Shown here piece by piece: positions 24,333 through 36,078 of a stretch of 64,000 nt of DNA. Positions within the stretch are counted from its first letter, which is position 1. The number at the start of each line of letters is the position of its first letter. The stretch comes from Batillaria attramentaria (lineage: Eukaryota; Mollusca; Gastropoda; Batillariidae): the NCBI GenBank assembly GCA_018292915.2, contig JACVVK020000018.1:581001-645000 (forward strand), given 5' to 3'. Below the pieces are notes generated by a model. It saw nothing but the letters and a program-made list of their open reading frames with translations, made no database searches and was not told the origin of the DNA. A program made the position numbers and the translations under genes.

Positions 24333-24511
24333 GGGGTGGGGGTGGGTGTTTGGGGGTTTTAACGTCCTTCTCCCACCACATACGGGTGATATCAAAGACG
24401 GGGCAACGATGAAAAAGCCAGCACAGATATTTGGCCCCAGCCGGGATACGAACTCATGACCCCGAGCATTAGAAGTCCAACGCTGTACCAATCGGCCACC
24501 CCGGTGCTCCC
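24333..24511 (-). repeat. SINE-B copy
   Basis: A reverse copy with ACGTCCTTCTCCCACCAC, GGTGATATCAAAGACGGGGC and, on the minus strand, a GCCGATTGGTACAGCGTTGG head. Confidence 0.85.
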
Positions 24512-25284
24512 ACCTGCACGCGTCCCACTGATGTGATGCAAGACACCACCAAAACATCTCAGAACGATCTGTGGGAATTAAACGATCTTTAAAAATCGGG
24601 CCTTTAAACGGCGCCTTATCTCGTGCACATTCGGCCGTAAATGCCGCCTGTCAGCGGAGGTCCATTCTGGCGGGGGCAATCGACGTGACGAAAATAGTGG
24701 ATGGGTGGTATATTTGTCGACACTTGACCTCTCCTTAGGTAAAGTAAGGTGACATCGGTTCGTCTGTGCTTTTGGCTCACGGACCTCTGATAGATCCCTC
24801 CACGTGGACAAAACATTCGGTCTGGGGTTTTTCCTTCAGGGTCTACGCGTATGACGTCAACTGGGGACTCAGAGTCGCCGCTGATCTTTATCACGAGTTT
24901 AGGTTAACGACGAACACGATATCAAGTTGTTTGATTTCTCACGATATACGCTTAGTAATCAGAGCTAGGATAGGCTGCTTCTTTTTGTGAAGTATGCTGT
25001 GACGAACTAGCCTTCAATTCCTCTAAGAAGACAGCTCACCTAACACTAACAGCCGGTCAATATCATGCAAACAGATCGATCAAGATCAAACCAATTAGTC
25101 GTCGAATATCGACAAGCCACTCAAGACACTCACTCATTCGTTCAGTCAGCTGAGCCAGCTAGTGTTGTGATCACATTTCACCGCCGAGTAGTAGATTTGA
25201 TTTTGAATTTTCGTCCGCTCGCACAGTCTGTAAACGGCACTGTATCGCATTCGGAGCTTTACTAATCGTTATTTCGAGCGTACA

Positions 25285-25539
25285 GGCGCACTCAAGCCCA
25301 ACCGTTTCTAAGCAAAAGTCTCCTTTTCTTCTTCTGAAAAACTGTTTAAACTTCCTCGCCGAAACTTCAAAACAGTTGGCGAGCGAGCGTTTAGCTGTGC
25401 TGCCCCGTCACTCTGGAACGCACTACCTGCCGGCCTGAGAGACCAGTCGGACATAGATCGTTTCAAGTCAAACTTGAAAACGCATCTGTTCCGGCTGGCT
25501 TTCGACTAGGTCCGCTTACCTCCTCTTGATTCAGCTGCT

Positions 25540-25616
<77 letters not shown>

Positions 25617-25716
25617 TGCATATTTGTTGGCCTTATGAGTGTGGGAGTACGCGCATTGAGTCACTTTGTGAGAATTTTTCGCTATATAAGTACAATTCAT
25701 TATTATTATTATTATC
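25285..25716 (+). mobile_element. 3' end of a non-LTR retrotransposon (LINE)
   Basis: A frame ending with TAG at 25507-25509 encodes FKTVGERAFSCAAPSLWNAL and, after a short gap, SNLKTHLFRLAF. This is the C-terminal tail of CR1/L2/Jockey-type LINE polyproteins. The reverse transcriptase itself is absent, so this is a 5'-truncated insertion. The 3' region includes (TG)n and ends in CGCTATATAAGTACAATTC plus (ATT)n, the microsatellite tail usual for L2/CR1-like elements. The SINE-A family ends similarly. Confidence 0.75.
25540..25613. repeat. (TG)n microsatellite
   Basis: About 74 bp of TG inside the 3' region of the LINE fragment. Confidence 0.95.
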
Positions 25717-25799
25717 ATTACTAATCTCAGACATTAACGTTTACAGCTGTGCCATTACTACCAAACTAGTACTTCTGTTTTTCTTTGGGTTTTTTTAAC

Positions 25800-27307
25800 A
25801 GCTGTCTGGGGGAGGATTTTTCGGTTTATGCTACGTTGGAATGCAGACGAAAATCTCTGCCTTGTTTTTCTCTTCGGGTTGCGAGATAAGGAGCTTAGTT
25901 TGACACGGGGCATAGGTGTAAAACTCCTATTTTTTTTTCTTTTTAAAATAACACCAGGATTTTAAGTGAAGTTCTTTTCGGCGCTGAGTGTTCCTAATCG
26001 GCCCTCACTCGTGAGCTAAGCGACATCCGTGTTGAGCTTCCGCCTGCAAACCCGCGTTTTGGGTGTAATCATCTGCACTTTGATACTGCTGTGTATCTCT
26101 ATCTCTCGCCCACCCACCACCCCCAAAAAACAACAACAACAAACAAACAAAACAAAACAAACAAACAAACAAACAAACAAACAAACAAACAAAACATCAA
26201 CAACAAAAATCACTGACGTGAACCGTTGAAGAATAAACTTCTTATTTCTGTCTGTCTGTCTGTCTCCCCCTCTCTCTCTTTTGTAGATTTAGCAACGGCA
26301 AGTTTGAAAACTGGTCTTTTGATCAACAACTTTTTACCGTTGGAAAATAAAGTTCATTTTCATTTTCATTTTTTTTTCTCTCTCTCGGTTTTTTCCCCCA
26401 TTTATTTACTTCTTTGTTCACAGCTTAGCCGAAGAGCTTACTGTTTAAGAACGGTAAATTGTTATGTGGTGCTTGTGCCCAAACTTTTACCGTTGGAAAA
26501 TACAGATTCAATTTTTTCATTGTGATTGTCACCGTTCTTGTCGTCAGGCAGGGATTTTGATGCGCTCTGTGATCCGAACAGGTCAGCGTGAGCCAGCGTT
26601 TTTACGAGAGAGTGGAGCAAGTTGGAGGGGGGGGGGGGGGGGGGGGGGGGCGGAGAAGGTGATAGAGGTCTGGGTTGGGTGGCTATAACACTTGGGGGGC
26701 CCGCCGTCAAACTGGCATTGTCGACCCGGCAAAGCCAACAAAGATCGAAGGCACTGCGCAAAAAGGCATAGAGCGAAATCCGATTATTGGCGATTGTGTA
26801 GAGCGATGTGGCTATGATAAGGTCAGACTAGACGTCACACGGCAGGCTTTTGTCGTCACATTTAATTATGTAATCGCGACACATGTGTCACGATGACATC
26901 AGCATAGTACCTCTTTAGGCTCCATGGCGTCAGGAAGATGCTATTCTTATGATCAAGAGTCTTAACACTAGCTAGTGTGTTTCACCATTTTCGCGTTGGT
27001 TTCGAGATTTGAAGGTCGAAGGTTAAATGTTAAATTCCCGACGGGGGAGGGGGGGTAGTGGGGGGGGGGGGAGGAGGGGTGGTGGTGGTGGGGGGACGTG
27101 GCGGTGGCGGTGGCGGTGGTGGGGGTGATACAGGTGATATCAAACACGGGGCAACAAGGGAAAAACTAGCAATTTTTTATGTCTCACAGCCGGTTCTGTG
27201 ATTCTGAAAGTCCAACAAAGTCCCGACAAAGGCCAAATAATTATATGTACTTTCTACCCCCCCCCCCCACCCCTTCTCCTGCTGTCTTTGAAACACAGAC
27301 ACGTAAA

Positions 27308-27353
<46 letters not shown>

Positions 27354-28580
27354 TTGGAGCAGCTGACCTACACTTGACATGATTCCTCGTATCACGCTCG
27401 TCCCCGGAGTGACACCATGCATCGTGCACGTGGATGCTTCACCCCCGACTGAGGTCGCGCGCACTGACGTAATCAGCTCGACCTCCTTAGTAGTTATCAA
27501 TGACTGCTTTGGCTCGGGGCCTTCGCCAGCGATCGATCTGCGAGGTGCTGAAGCGTGACAAGTACTCCCCCCCCCCTTCCCCCCCCCCCCCCCCCCCCTT
27601 CAGCCGGCACTGAGACGACTGAGGAACACGGGTGTAGTCAAATTGAAGGCTAGTGCCCGGCGTGCGGTGCAACTCCGCTTCAACCGTTCCGTCGATGACT
27701 GCTCCCAAGCAAAGCAAAGCGAAGGCAGCGCAGGTCACAGAATACAGTTCTTTTTCTGCTGTTTGGCTCCTACTAATGTCAGGCAGCACACTTCCTCAGT
27801 TCAAAACGGATTTTCCCGCCAAAACAGACAATGGTTTCCAGAACTGAGCAATACATGTCGACAAGCTGCATGACAAAAAAAAAAAAAAAAAAGTTTTCTC
27901 TTGATAGCCGGTCTGCTGATGCGGCGTCCGTCAGTGCCAACAGCACATACTGGAACAGCTCAAAGATGTGCACTCTGTTATTTATGCCCCGTACATGCAC
28001 AACTGAGGATATGTGGTTTGAAGCCGGCGGACAGCACCGAAAACGCTCGCGGCCATCTTGATTGAACCTGGTGCTTCAGCCGTCTGGCACGAAAAGCCTC
28101 GTTCAGGCTTTGGTTTCATGCCTTGCTCATAGTTCCTTGAAGTCTGATATGACTGACACCTCACGGACAGACAATTATATCTCGCTTAAATCTCGCCGTT
28201 CACGATTTGTTCCGCTATTTGTTTTTGCAGGTGCTAATTCTTGCGGGTTTACCTTGAGTAAACAGTTCTGAAGAAGGTTTTGATGTTTGGAGAGGGTAAT
28301 TCAACGAGAGGGATTGCTTTTGGAAATCGAGACTTGATGGGAGCCGCCAGTATCTGCGTTGGTAGTTTAATAGAGGGTTTCTGGCCAGAAATGCTTAGGC
28401 TTTTCGTTTCGTTGGTTGCTTGCTTTATTTCTTTTTCGTTCTTATTTTTCCTAATAAATCTCGGGGGGGGGGGGGGGGGGGTCATTACTTTGCTACTTTA
28501 AAATGCAAAATAACAGATGTTTATAAAAGTTTTCTGTGTAAAATTTGAACCTTGGAAGAAATCAGTTCAAACACACAAAA
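25800..28580. other. Gene-free stretch rich in simple repeats
   Basis: It holds (CAAA)n near 26130-26195, poly-G near 26625-26650, G-rich repeats near 27045-27125, (CA)n near 27310-27350, poly-C near 27567-27598 and poly-G near 28463-28482. A SINE-B fragment is near 27125-27165. I recognise no gene. Confidence 0.55.
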
Positions 28581-28582
28581 CG

Positions 28583-28583
<1 letters not shown>

Positions 28584-28633
<50 letters not shown>
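28584..28633. repeat. (TG)n microsatellite
   Basis: About 50 bp of uninterrupted TG. Confidence 0.95.
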
Positions 28634-28635
<2 letters not shown>

Positions 28636-28779
28636 CCATGGTTACATTATCAGACTATCATGTTAACTTTGAATGAAGAAGGGATCACACACTTCCGTGC
28701 GTGGAGAGCTTAAAATCTTCCACCTTTTGACGAAAACAAAATCCCCCCCTCTCCCCCCCCCCCCCCCCCCCAATGTGTG

Positions 28780-29005
28780 TCCTCCTCTTAAGCACTTAAA
28801 ATCATGCCAAAACACACCAAATTCCTAAGATTTTAGTTTAATTCTCAAAAAGTGTTTCCTCCGCTTAAGCACTTAAAATCATGCCAAAACACACCAAATA
28901 AAAAAAAATTAGTTAAGTTCTAGAAAAGTTTCCTCCAAAAAGTGTGATTTCTCCTCAGAAGCACTTGAAATCACACAAAATTGCACAGATTTTAGTCTTT
29001 TTAAA
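28780..29005. repeat. Tandem repeat, about 75-bp unit, about three copies
   Basis: Units contain CTTAAGCACTTAAAATCATGCCAAAACACACC, shown here only by its two halves: CTTAAGCACTTAAAATCATG and CCAAAACACACC. The third copy has diverged (GAAGCACTTGAAATCACAC). Confidence 0.75.
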
Positions 29006-30110
29006 AAGAAAAAAAATTCCAGGAGACCATGCGTAGCATAACGCCGACACGCGCTCATGACTTTACCACTTTGCACCTAATGCTGCACACCTTTACCGCT
29101 CCGTCTGTATAATGGACCATTTTGATTGTTATGATGATGATTATTAATGCCTGACCACAGGCGCCCGATCGCGTATATGTAATGGAATGCGCTGTAATCT
29201 ACCTTTTCTGTCCACGGCCCACAAATTAAAGCAGGCCACCAAAGGGCCGGAAAGTGATATCGCAGGTAAGGGATTCTACACAGATCTGCGGAGATCGTGC
29301 GCTGATACACTTGTAGCCCTGGCGCTGGCAGGGCTTTTGAGGGCCCAGTGTCAGCTATGAGTGAGACAGACGACTTCTGATTGGCTTTATGTTTGGCGAG
29401 AACTCAACGGGACACTTCGAGAACGCCCCGAGACACCGTGACACAATCAAAGACCCCTTTAAGGCCCCCTCCTGGTGCAGAGAGCTGATGTTGTTGAACC
29501 TGTCCAATCGTCGACAGGAGCAGAATGCAAAGCTCACCAGGCCTCCGGTCGCTTGAGACCTTGAGGTGGTATAAATCTTATATCGCGCCTGGCGGGGTAT
29601 GATATAAGGTTACGCTGCAGTGAGTCATGTGTCAGTGTGAAAAAATATTGTAATTACCAAACGACAGTTATATATGCCCTATGAGTGGCTGTAAATCCAC
29701 CCGAACAACGGAGGACAACTCCGTACGCGGGAAAACAGTCGCTTGTGCTTATGTCTACAAGGTCGCGGCCAAAACTTAGCAACAGTACCCTGATGCCAGC
29801 AAAGATAAAACAAAAGAGCAATTATTAGCGTCAGGCAAACGTTCTTTCTTAGTGTGGACAAGTACTTCATCAGATCACAACATAAAGATTCGAATCGTTT
29901 GCTTCCACAAGTTTCTACAATGTCCATGTTTGTTTTCAGTTTTTTTGTTGTTGATTTTTTTAGGCCGAAATTTCTGGCAAAAAAACAACAACACTTTTTT
30001 GTTTGTTTATTTTTGCATTTTTTTTCTTTGATTTTTTTTGGGGGGGTGGGGGGTAAATGACATTCCAGTTTATCCTAACTTTAGACCAGTTGTCATTAAA
30101 CTACTGGTAC
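29006..30110. other. Gene-free stretch
   Basis: Mostly unique sequence without conserved coding signal or recognised repeat ends. T- and G-rich low complexity lies near 29940-30055. Confidence 0.4.
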
Positions 30111-30111
30111 T

Positions 30112-30115
30112 ACTG

Positions 30116-30159
<44 letters not shown>

Positions 30160-30172
30160 CTCTCTCTCTCTC
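30112..30172. repeat. (TAC)n-(TC)n microsatellite
   Basis: About 14 TAC triplets are followed by TC repeats. Confidence 0.95.
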
Positions 30173-30179
30173 TCGTAAT

Positions 30180-31580
30180 TTGTAATCACTTTGTGATCTG
30201 CCATTGCAAAGTTGCTGTAAACAAATGTTTATTGAGCATACTGTAAGTTGATCTTGCCAATGCTCATAAACTGTTTTCTTGTATCTTCACAATAGACAGC
30301 GAACTAAACCTGTTTAAAGCGAACTAGAAGCTGCTTCTTATGCGTTCCTGGCTGTCAAGCATTACCCAAGAGGTCACCGAAAACGCTGTGCTGCAGAACA
30401 TATTGGCTAGACTCTCCACGACAAAAACCGAGCGCTGCCCAGAAACAAGTGTTATTTTGTGTTTTCGGCCCCGGCGATTGACCGTATGCAAAACAGCTTG
30501 TTGTTCAGTGCCCAGAAACGGCGTTCTTTTGTGCTGCTCGCTAGACAACTCTACCTCTCTACCTTGTTTTGCAGCCTGCTGTCAAAACAACTCCGTCTAT
30601 CAACTGTGATCGGCTGGCTGAGATATTGATTTTTTTTGAATCGACTTAGTGAATGCCTACAGGATGTCTGAAATTACTGGTTAATGGTTGCATGGATGGC
30701 TGGGTGGGCGGGACCGCGCAACCCCCCGCCTAACACTGAGCTTAATGTTTTCTTTGACATAGTGTGTTTGATTCAACTCCGGTTGCTTGTTTTACCCCCA
30801 CCCCTTACCAACCAACCCCCCTCCCCCCCCCCCCACACACTCTATTTACCAAGCTCCCCCGCCCACTCTTCCCCACGTCTCCTAGATAAAGACCCTTTCA
30901 CACTCTTCCCTCTGTCAGTTTGCTTTTAGTTTCATTTCACCCTTTTACCTAAGTTTGTTGGACAGAGTCCTGAACGCGAATTTCCATTACTTTCGAGATA
31001 AAATAAAGTTGAAAGCAAATCGTCATTTGCCATGACCGGCTCTAAAATCTTACCAGCAAAACACAGTCGTTCCAATCTACAAACACTCACCCGTCTACGC
31101 CCTTTTTTATCCCCATTCAACCTAACCTCGCGCACCCCCCCCCCCCTACCCCCACCTCCTTCCCCACTCCTTCCAGCATCTAACAGACATTTATCACGAT
31201 TTTATTCAAGTTATTTATTTTTTTATAGTCTGAGTGAGAGACGGTCAGAAAAACGACAATACCCCCCCCCCCTCTCTCCCCACCCCGCCACCTCCTCTCC
31301 GTACACTACCCATCTCTCATGCCAGCGTTTGATAGTATCGTGATCGTCTCTCAGTCTTTTAGTCAGCGAGTGATCAGAGAAAGGCGGAGAGAAGGCCACG
31401 ACAACAAAGCGGAGCGTGTCAACGTGCCCGGCGGGCCGATATATATATATATTGATTGTGTTAACTCTATTACACTTGTACTACACGCAGCAGCGACTTG
31501 AGGCCGGTCCTGCGGACATACACTGATATGGGCACCTTCATACAATGACGTGTTCGTGTGAAATGGTATGCCAGGAATGA
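30180..31580. other. Gene-free stretch
   Basis: It contains poly-C tracts (for example 30823-30834 and 31135-31146) and an AT repeat near 31440-31452. No gene was recognised. Confidence 0.4.
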
Positions 31581-31586
31581 GTGTAT

Positions 31587-31769
31587 GGGGTGGGTGGGTG
31601 GGTGTTTGGGAGTTTAACGTCGTCAGTTTCCACCACGTATGGACCAAAGACGGGGCGACGAGGAAAAGGCCAGTACAAATATTTCGCCCCCACTGAACCG
31701 GGATTCTAACTCGCGACACGAGAATTCACTGAAAGACCAACGCTCTACCACTCGGCTATCTCGGCTCCT
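31587..31769 (-). repeat. SINE-B copy
   Basis: A reverse copy with GTGTTTGGGAGTTTAACGTC, then CAAAGACGGGGCGACG and, on the minus strand, an AGCCGAGTGGTAGAGCGTTG head. Confidence 0.83.
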
Positions 31770-31774
31770 TTGGG

Positions 31775-31862
31775 AGCGTATGGGGTTCAGCTTGGACCTC
31801 CATAGCAACATCGTATCATCGTCATCTTCATTCTCATCTTCATGCATACCACTAGATGCAGT
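31775..31862 (+). repeat. SINE-C-like fragment
   Basis: TTGGACCTCCATAGCAACAT and the following CATC-rich part match the middle of the 15345 and 62068 copies. Confidence 0.55.
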
Positions 31863-32392
31863 TGTACTTAAGGTTACACGCCATTAACAGCTCGGAGCAT
31901 ATAGTAACAATTCGGCGAAACATAGTACAGAATTTTTGTCCGTCTTTAAATTCGTGTGCAGAGTAAGAAATGGCAATGAGGGGCTGTTTGTTGGCTTTGT
32001 AAATTATAAGTCTCATGCCAGGTAACAGTGACAAATGAGCCTGGCATGCGGACTATTTGTATTCATGCTCGGCTGGCACGAGCTAGCAAAGTACATCCAT
32101 CTTTACGCGGGAAGTGCCCCTGAGTAAGTGGATCTGGGGAATACATCCGGCGTGTTATCCCGACTGGGAAACAAAACAAAACAAAGCAAAGCAAAGCAAA
32201 GCAAAAAGCGCCAACAAAAAGCGCTGACTTTTCCTCAATGCCCAGTCTTTGTGATATCGTCCTTATATGGTGGGAAAGGACGTTAAGCTCGCAATACAAC
32301 TGCAGGTGCTGTCCGGTAGAGAGGATTTCCGCAGGTACTACTGACCGGCGATGACTTGACAAGGCCCGGTGAAAATGCAGAAAACCGCACAC

Positions 32393-32426
<34 letters not shown>

Positions 32427-33001
32427 CCAGGAGAGGCAGTCCGAGTTTGTCACAGACCACCGGCCCCTGAATACGCAACGCTGCTCTCGGCGCAACACGC
32501 GAGCACGATTAGCCAACGCTGACTGGAGTCGTCGCAACTGACAAAGCACATATTGGTGCATAGGACCGCAAGCCTGCATTAGCGACGAAGTCCCAGGGAT
32601 CGGAGGCTCAGTAATACTAGAGAGAAAGGAGGGTATAGATGTGTATACTGATACTTGGGAGCTCGGGACGGTTGGTCAACACAGCAGAATTGGTGTGCTG
32701 AGCGGATAATGTTAATGCAGTACTCAGTGACCAGCTGCGTAATGGCCATTCATATATGGGGGGTCAATTTCCAGGACTGATTGAATATTATCGTGCGGCT
32801 TTTGTGTGTATCGTTGTGAGTTCGTGACTAAGCGAAAGTCCTGTGGTTTTCGGTGGAAGTGGTGTATTGTGGTTACTCAAACTAGTGACAGTGACTTTGG
32901 ATTTATAAATGTGAATGGAGCATGTCTGATGATGTCTCTGAGTTACACTGTGAAGTAAGACTAAGACATCGAATTCACCGCGTGTGAGATTCCCGGTAAG
33001 G

Positions 33002-33047
<46 letters not shown>
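33002..33047. repeat. (TG)n microsatellite
   Basis: About 46 bp of TG just after a GTAAGG donor-like site. Confidence 0.95.
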
Positions 33048-33058
<11 letters not shown>

Positions 33059-33347
33059 AGCCGTAACGTATGCAAAATAATGAGTCATCATAGAAGGAAA
33101 TAAAAAGTCAAAGCGGTTTTGTTTTTTTTTTAAATTTCATATCATTCCTGTTCAAATTCATTCGACTGCCTGGCCCTTTTGCACAGTTCAATATTATTTC
33201 TCATAGATCAATATCAGCTTGCAATGGCAAACCGCTCGATTGATGCACACCCCCAGTGTATACCCCGATATTGCGTGACAGTCCACCCGGCTTTATACCC
33301 GAGAAGGCTTCACAGCAACACGCCAGCTGTCTTTTTCAGACCGTGAC

Positions 33348-33864
33348 AATACGGCAAAGGTTTGCTGACACCTCCTCAATAACCATGCCAGAGAATTCTT
33401 TTATGCCGTGTCTACAGCTGTGCGGTTGTGCGTGTGTGTGTCATTCCTTTTCAAAGGTGCTTGGCTTGGTGCACTGCTGACGTATGTATTTCAGAGGTTA
33501 ATGCACTGGTTTTGTGTCGTCTGATCCCGGTTGGTGCACTGGCATTTGCGCTCGCTGTCAATTCAACCAGACCTGTCTAACAGAAGCAGTCGGCTGAACC
33601 AAGGGACGAGAGAAATTTGCTTTTTTCCTACCTGGTCATTTTTTGTAGCAGAAAAGAAACCGCTTATATTTGCCGACCCTTCGCACCACGTGACTGGAAT
33701 ATGCTGACGTCCGGTGTGTAAGTGAATGTTAGTGATTCACGTGAGCGTGCGAGTTGGGTTCAGACCGCGGCGCTTTGAGACGAGTAATTTGGAGAAAGTG
33801 CTTATATTAACGAATTATCTGGCACGGTTAATGAGGAGGTGTCAGCAAACCTTTGCCTTATTGC
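33348..33864. repeat. Inverted repeat enclosing a SINE-A fragment
   Basis: About 50 bp at 33348-33397 (GGCAAAGGTTTGCTGACACC...) recurs inverted at 33812-33864 with a few mismatches. The stretch between includes a SINE-A fragment at about 33668-33806. It may be a foldback element; no target duplication was established. Confidence 0.6.
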
Positions 33865-34006
33865 CATTATTATTGAATATTTTATATACAACTTAAATAA
33901 CGTCTGGAAAAATAACGTTTTTGATGTTTTTTCTCTTCAGGGAACGTCGCCGTTTACATTCCAGTCAGCTTAACATTTGTCCCATGTTCGGTACGAAGTG
34001 AATGCG

Positions 34007-36078
34007 ATGACGTCAAGACGGAGAGGAGACGTGAAAGTGTCAGGGAATGACTTCCGCAAAGCAGCACCAGCACAGAGAGGCGAACTAAAGCACGTGACGG
34101 GTCGAAGGACGAAGGTCAAGGTCTCAGAGCTGATGTCCCCTGAAGGTCAGCTGGCAATAATGATGGTGCAAGAAGAAACAGTCCAAGAGAGGTAAGGGTA
34201 TTCGGCAGTGGCGGCGGAAGATGGAATTTCCGGGAAGGGGGAGGGGGGGGGGGAGTGGACATGGTTGACCCGAAAACGGGGAAAGGGGGGGGGGGGGGGT
34301 TGCTGTTACGGCCAAGTTCTGGTTTCTTTCTTTTCCTGCTTCTCTTATCTTTATCTTTTTTTTTTCTTCCCCTTCCCCGTTATTGTCCACAGGATTTTAA
34401 TTTGGGGGGGGGGGGGGGGCAAAGATACTCTGCCGCTTCCCCCCAACCCCCGAAAAAAAGAAAAAGTTTGTAAATTTCGAAACTTAAAGAACTGGACTTA
34501 CCACGTGAATGTAATGCCTACATGCCCTCCGTGTGGGAGAGGAGCCGGGACGGCCGAATGGTAGAGCGTGGACTTCTAATTCTCGGGTCGTGAGTTCGCA
34601 TTCCGACTGGGGCCAAATATTTGTGCTGGCTTTTTCATCGTTGCCCCGTCTTTGATATCACCCGTATGTGGTGGAAAAGGGTGTTAAACCCCCAAACCCC
34701 CACCCACCCACCCGTGTGGGAGAATTCGCGTGATTCTCGCGAGCGTGCTTTTTGGGTTCTGTTCACGGCTATTTCGGCCAAGCAACTGGGTTAAAAGCGA
34801 CTATATAATACCCATTATTATTATTATTGTGTGACAGGCAACAACTACGGGGCGAAGCAACAACTCAAAAGACGGACAAACCGACAACAGTGATACATGT
34901 ACTCCCCCCTCATCCACCGAAACCCCCCGACTCTACCGGCGACGACGGGAGAAGCTCTACGATAACCACAACAGCAACATCCGCCACGACAGCCACAACA
35001 GATTCCCCGCCGGGCTTCGCGGAAGCGCTGGAGAGAGTGTGCACGCTGCGACTGCCCGGCGACATAACGGACAAGAACTATACACCCAGAAAAACTCGCA
35101 AGGTACAGAAAATTGTGTCTTTTGTTTTTCAAGATGAGCTGGCAGCTCTCTTACAGATGAGCCGTGAATAGTGTAGGTAAAGGGAGGACTTCCAGATGGC
35201 GTCATTCGTTCTTTTAAACACGAGTTTTAACCTTCGCCGTACGCCGTGGGTAAAAAAATACCCACACCTTCATTCAAAGTTACACAACTCTGTCAATTTT
35301 CAATGCACATCCACGAAATTAAATTTTCATGACTTTGTTCATAAGGTATGCGGCTATTTGCCCAGCAAACTTTGTGTTGATTTGTTGGTAAACAAAATAG
35401 TTATTCAAAAACAAACAACGTTGTATTAAACCTGTACCCAACGGGACTGGGTACGTGGATACGTTTTGTAATAAATAAATACATGTAGCGAACTGGGTGG
35501 CTCCAGTTTTTTTTTGTTTTTGGTTTGTTCGTGGGTTTTTTATGTTTAAAAAAAAATTGGTAGTTGTGTTTCGGTTGTTTGTTCGTTTGGTTTTTTTGTT
35601 AGCGGTTTTTGTTGTTGTTGTTGTTTTATTGGTGGTTTTGTTGTTTTTGGGTTGTTGTGTGGTTGGTTTGTGTGTTTTGTTTTGTTTGTTTGTTTGTTTG
35701 TTTTTTTGGGAGGGAGTTGGGACTGTTTAGCAGTTAACATCCCTTCAATCGGGTACTACATATGAGTAAAATCAGCTTCGATGTTGATCCCCCACGAAAG
35801 AAGCATGATGTAACTTGGCAACTCAGCAGGTACTGTACTCTGTCTTTTTTGCACAGCGCGCCCTAAGATTCGGGGACCGTCTTCACAACGCTATGGAGGT
35901 GGTGGAGATCGTCCGGCATGCTGACTGTGACGATGAGGACCACAGCGAAAGCGAGAGCGACGAAGAGGAGGCGCTGCAGCGAGCGGCCACCATCAGCTCC
36001 GTGGAGCGCTGCATGGCCTGGGTGGAGCTGCACTTCGACAATGACGACACCAGCAGCCAATGCAGCGCAGATAGATGA
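34007..36078 (+). CDS. Hypothetical acidic-tailed protein, three coding exons, 223 aa
   Basis: I do not recognise the family. The coding exons are 34007-34191, 34838-35102 and 35857-36078. The phases join exactly (672 nt, 223 codons plus TGA) with GTAAGG and GTACAG donors and CAG acceptors. The N-terminus is basic (MTSRRRGDVKVSGNDFRK, then TGRRTKVKVSELM). The middle is Pro- and Thr-rich (HPPKPPD, TTTATSATTATTD). The C-terminus has a very acidic stretch (DCDDEDHSESESDEEE) followed by VERCMAWVELHFDNDD. No signal peptide or membrane segment is seen, so a nuclear or cytosolic protein is likely. An upstream non-coding exon may end at GATTCCCG|GTAAGG (32994), with its acceptor TCTTCAG at 33940. Intron 1 contains nested SINEs. 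Confidence 0.65.
34466..34828 (+). repeat. SINE-A fragment split by a SINE-B insertion
   Basis: SINE-A body sequence (TTTCGAAACTTAAAGAACTG, then ACGTGAATGTAATG) runs to 34540. It resumes at 34714 (TCGCGTGATTCTCGCGAGCG) and ends in an (ATT)n tail at 34828. Confidence 0.75.
34541..34713 (+). repeat. SINE-B, full length, with 10-bp target duplication
   Basis: It is flanked by the perfect direct repeat GTGTGGGAGA (34531-34540 and 34714-34723). The head is GAGCCGGGACGGCCGAATGG with B box GAGTTCGCATTCC, and the end is CACCCACCCACCC. The exact duplication fixes the family limits at about 173 bp. Confidence 0.93.

Noticed and set aside
30340..30609. 89-codon frame MRSWLSSITQEVTENAV
   Set aside because: No recognised family, no splice sites and no conserved pattern; likely chance.
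34538..34615. A genuine tRNA gene suggested by pol III A and B boxes
   Set aside because: The head is joined to the fixed SINE-B body, has many relatives in the window and does not fold into an intact acceptor stem; the same holds for the SINE-A heads.
35227..35445. piggyBac-like element suggested by TTAACCTTCGCCGTACGCC and GTGGGTAAAA
   Set aside because: Only one end is convincing; the opposite end has neither TTAA nor a clear inverted match.
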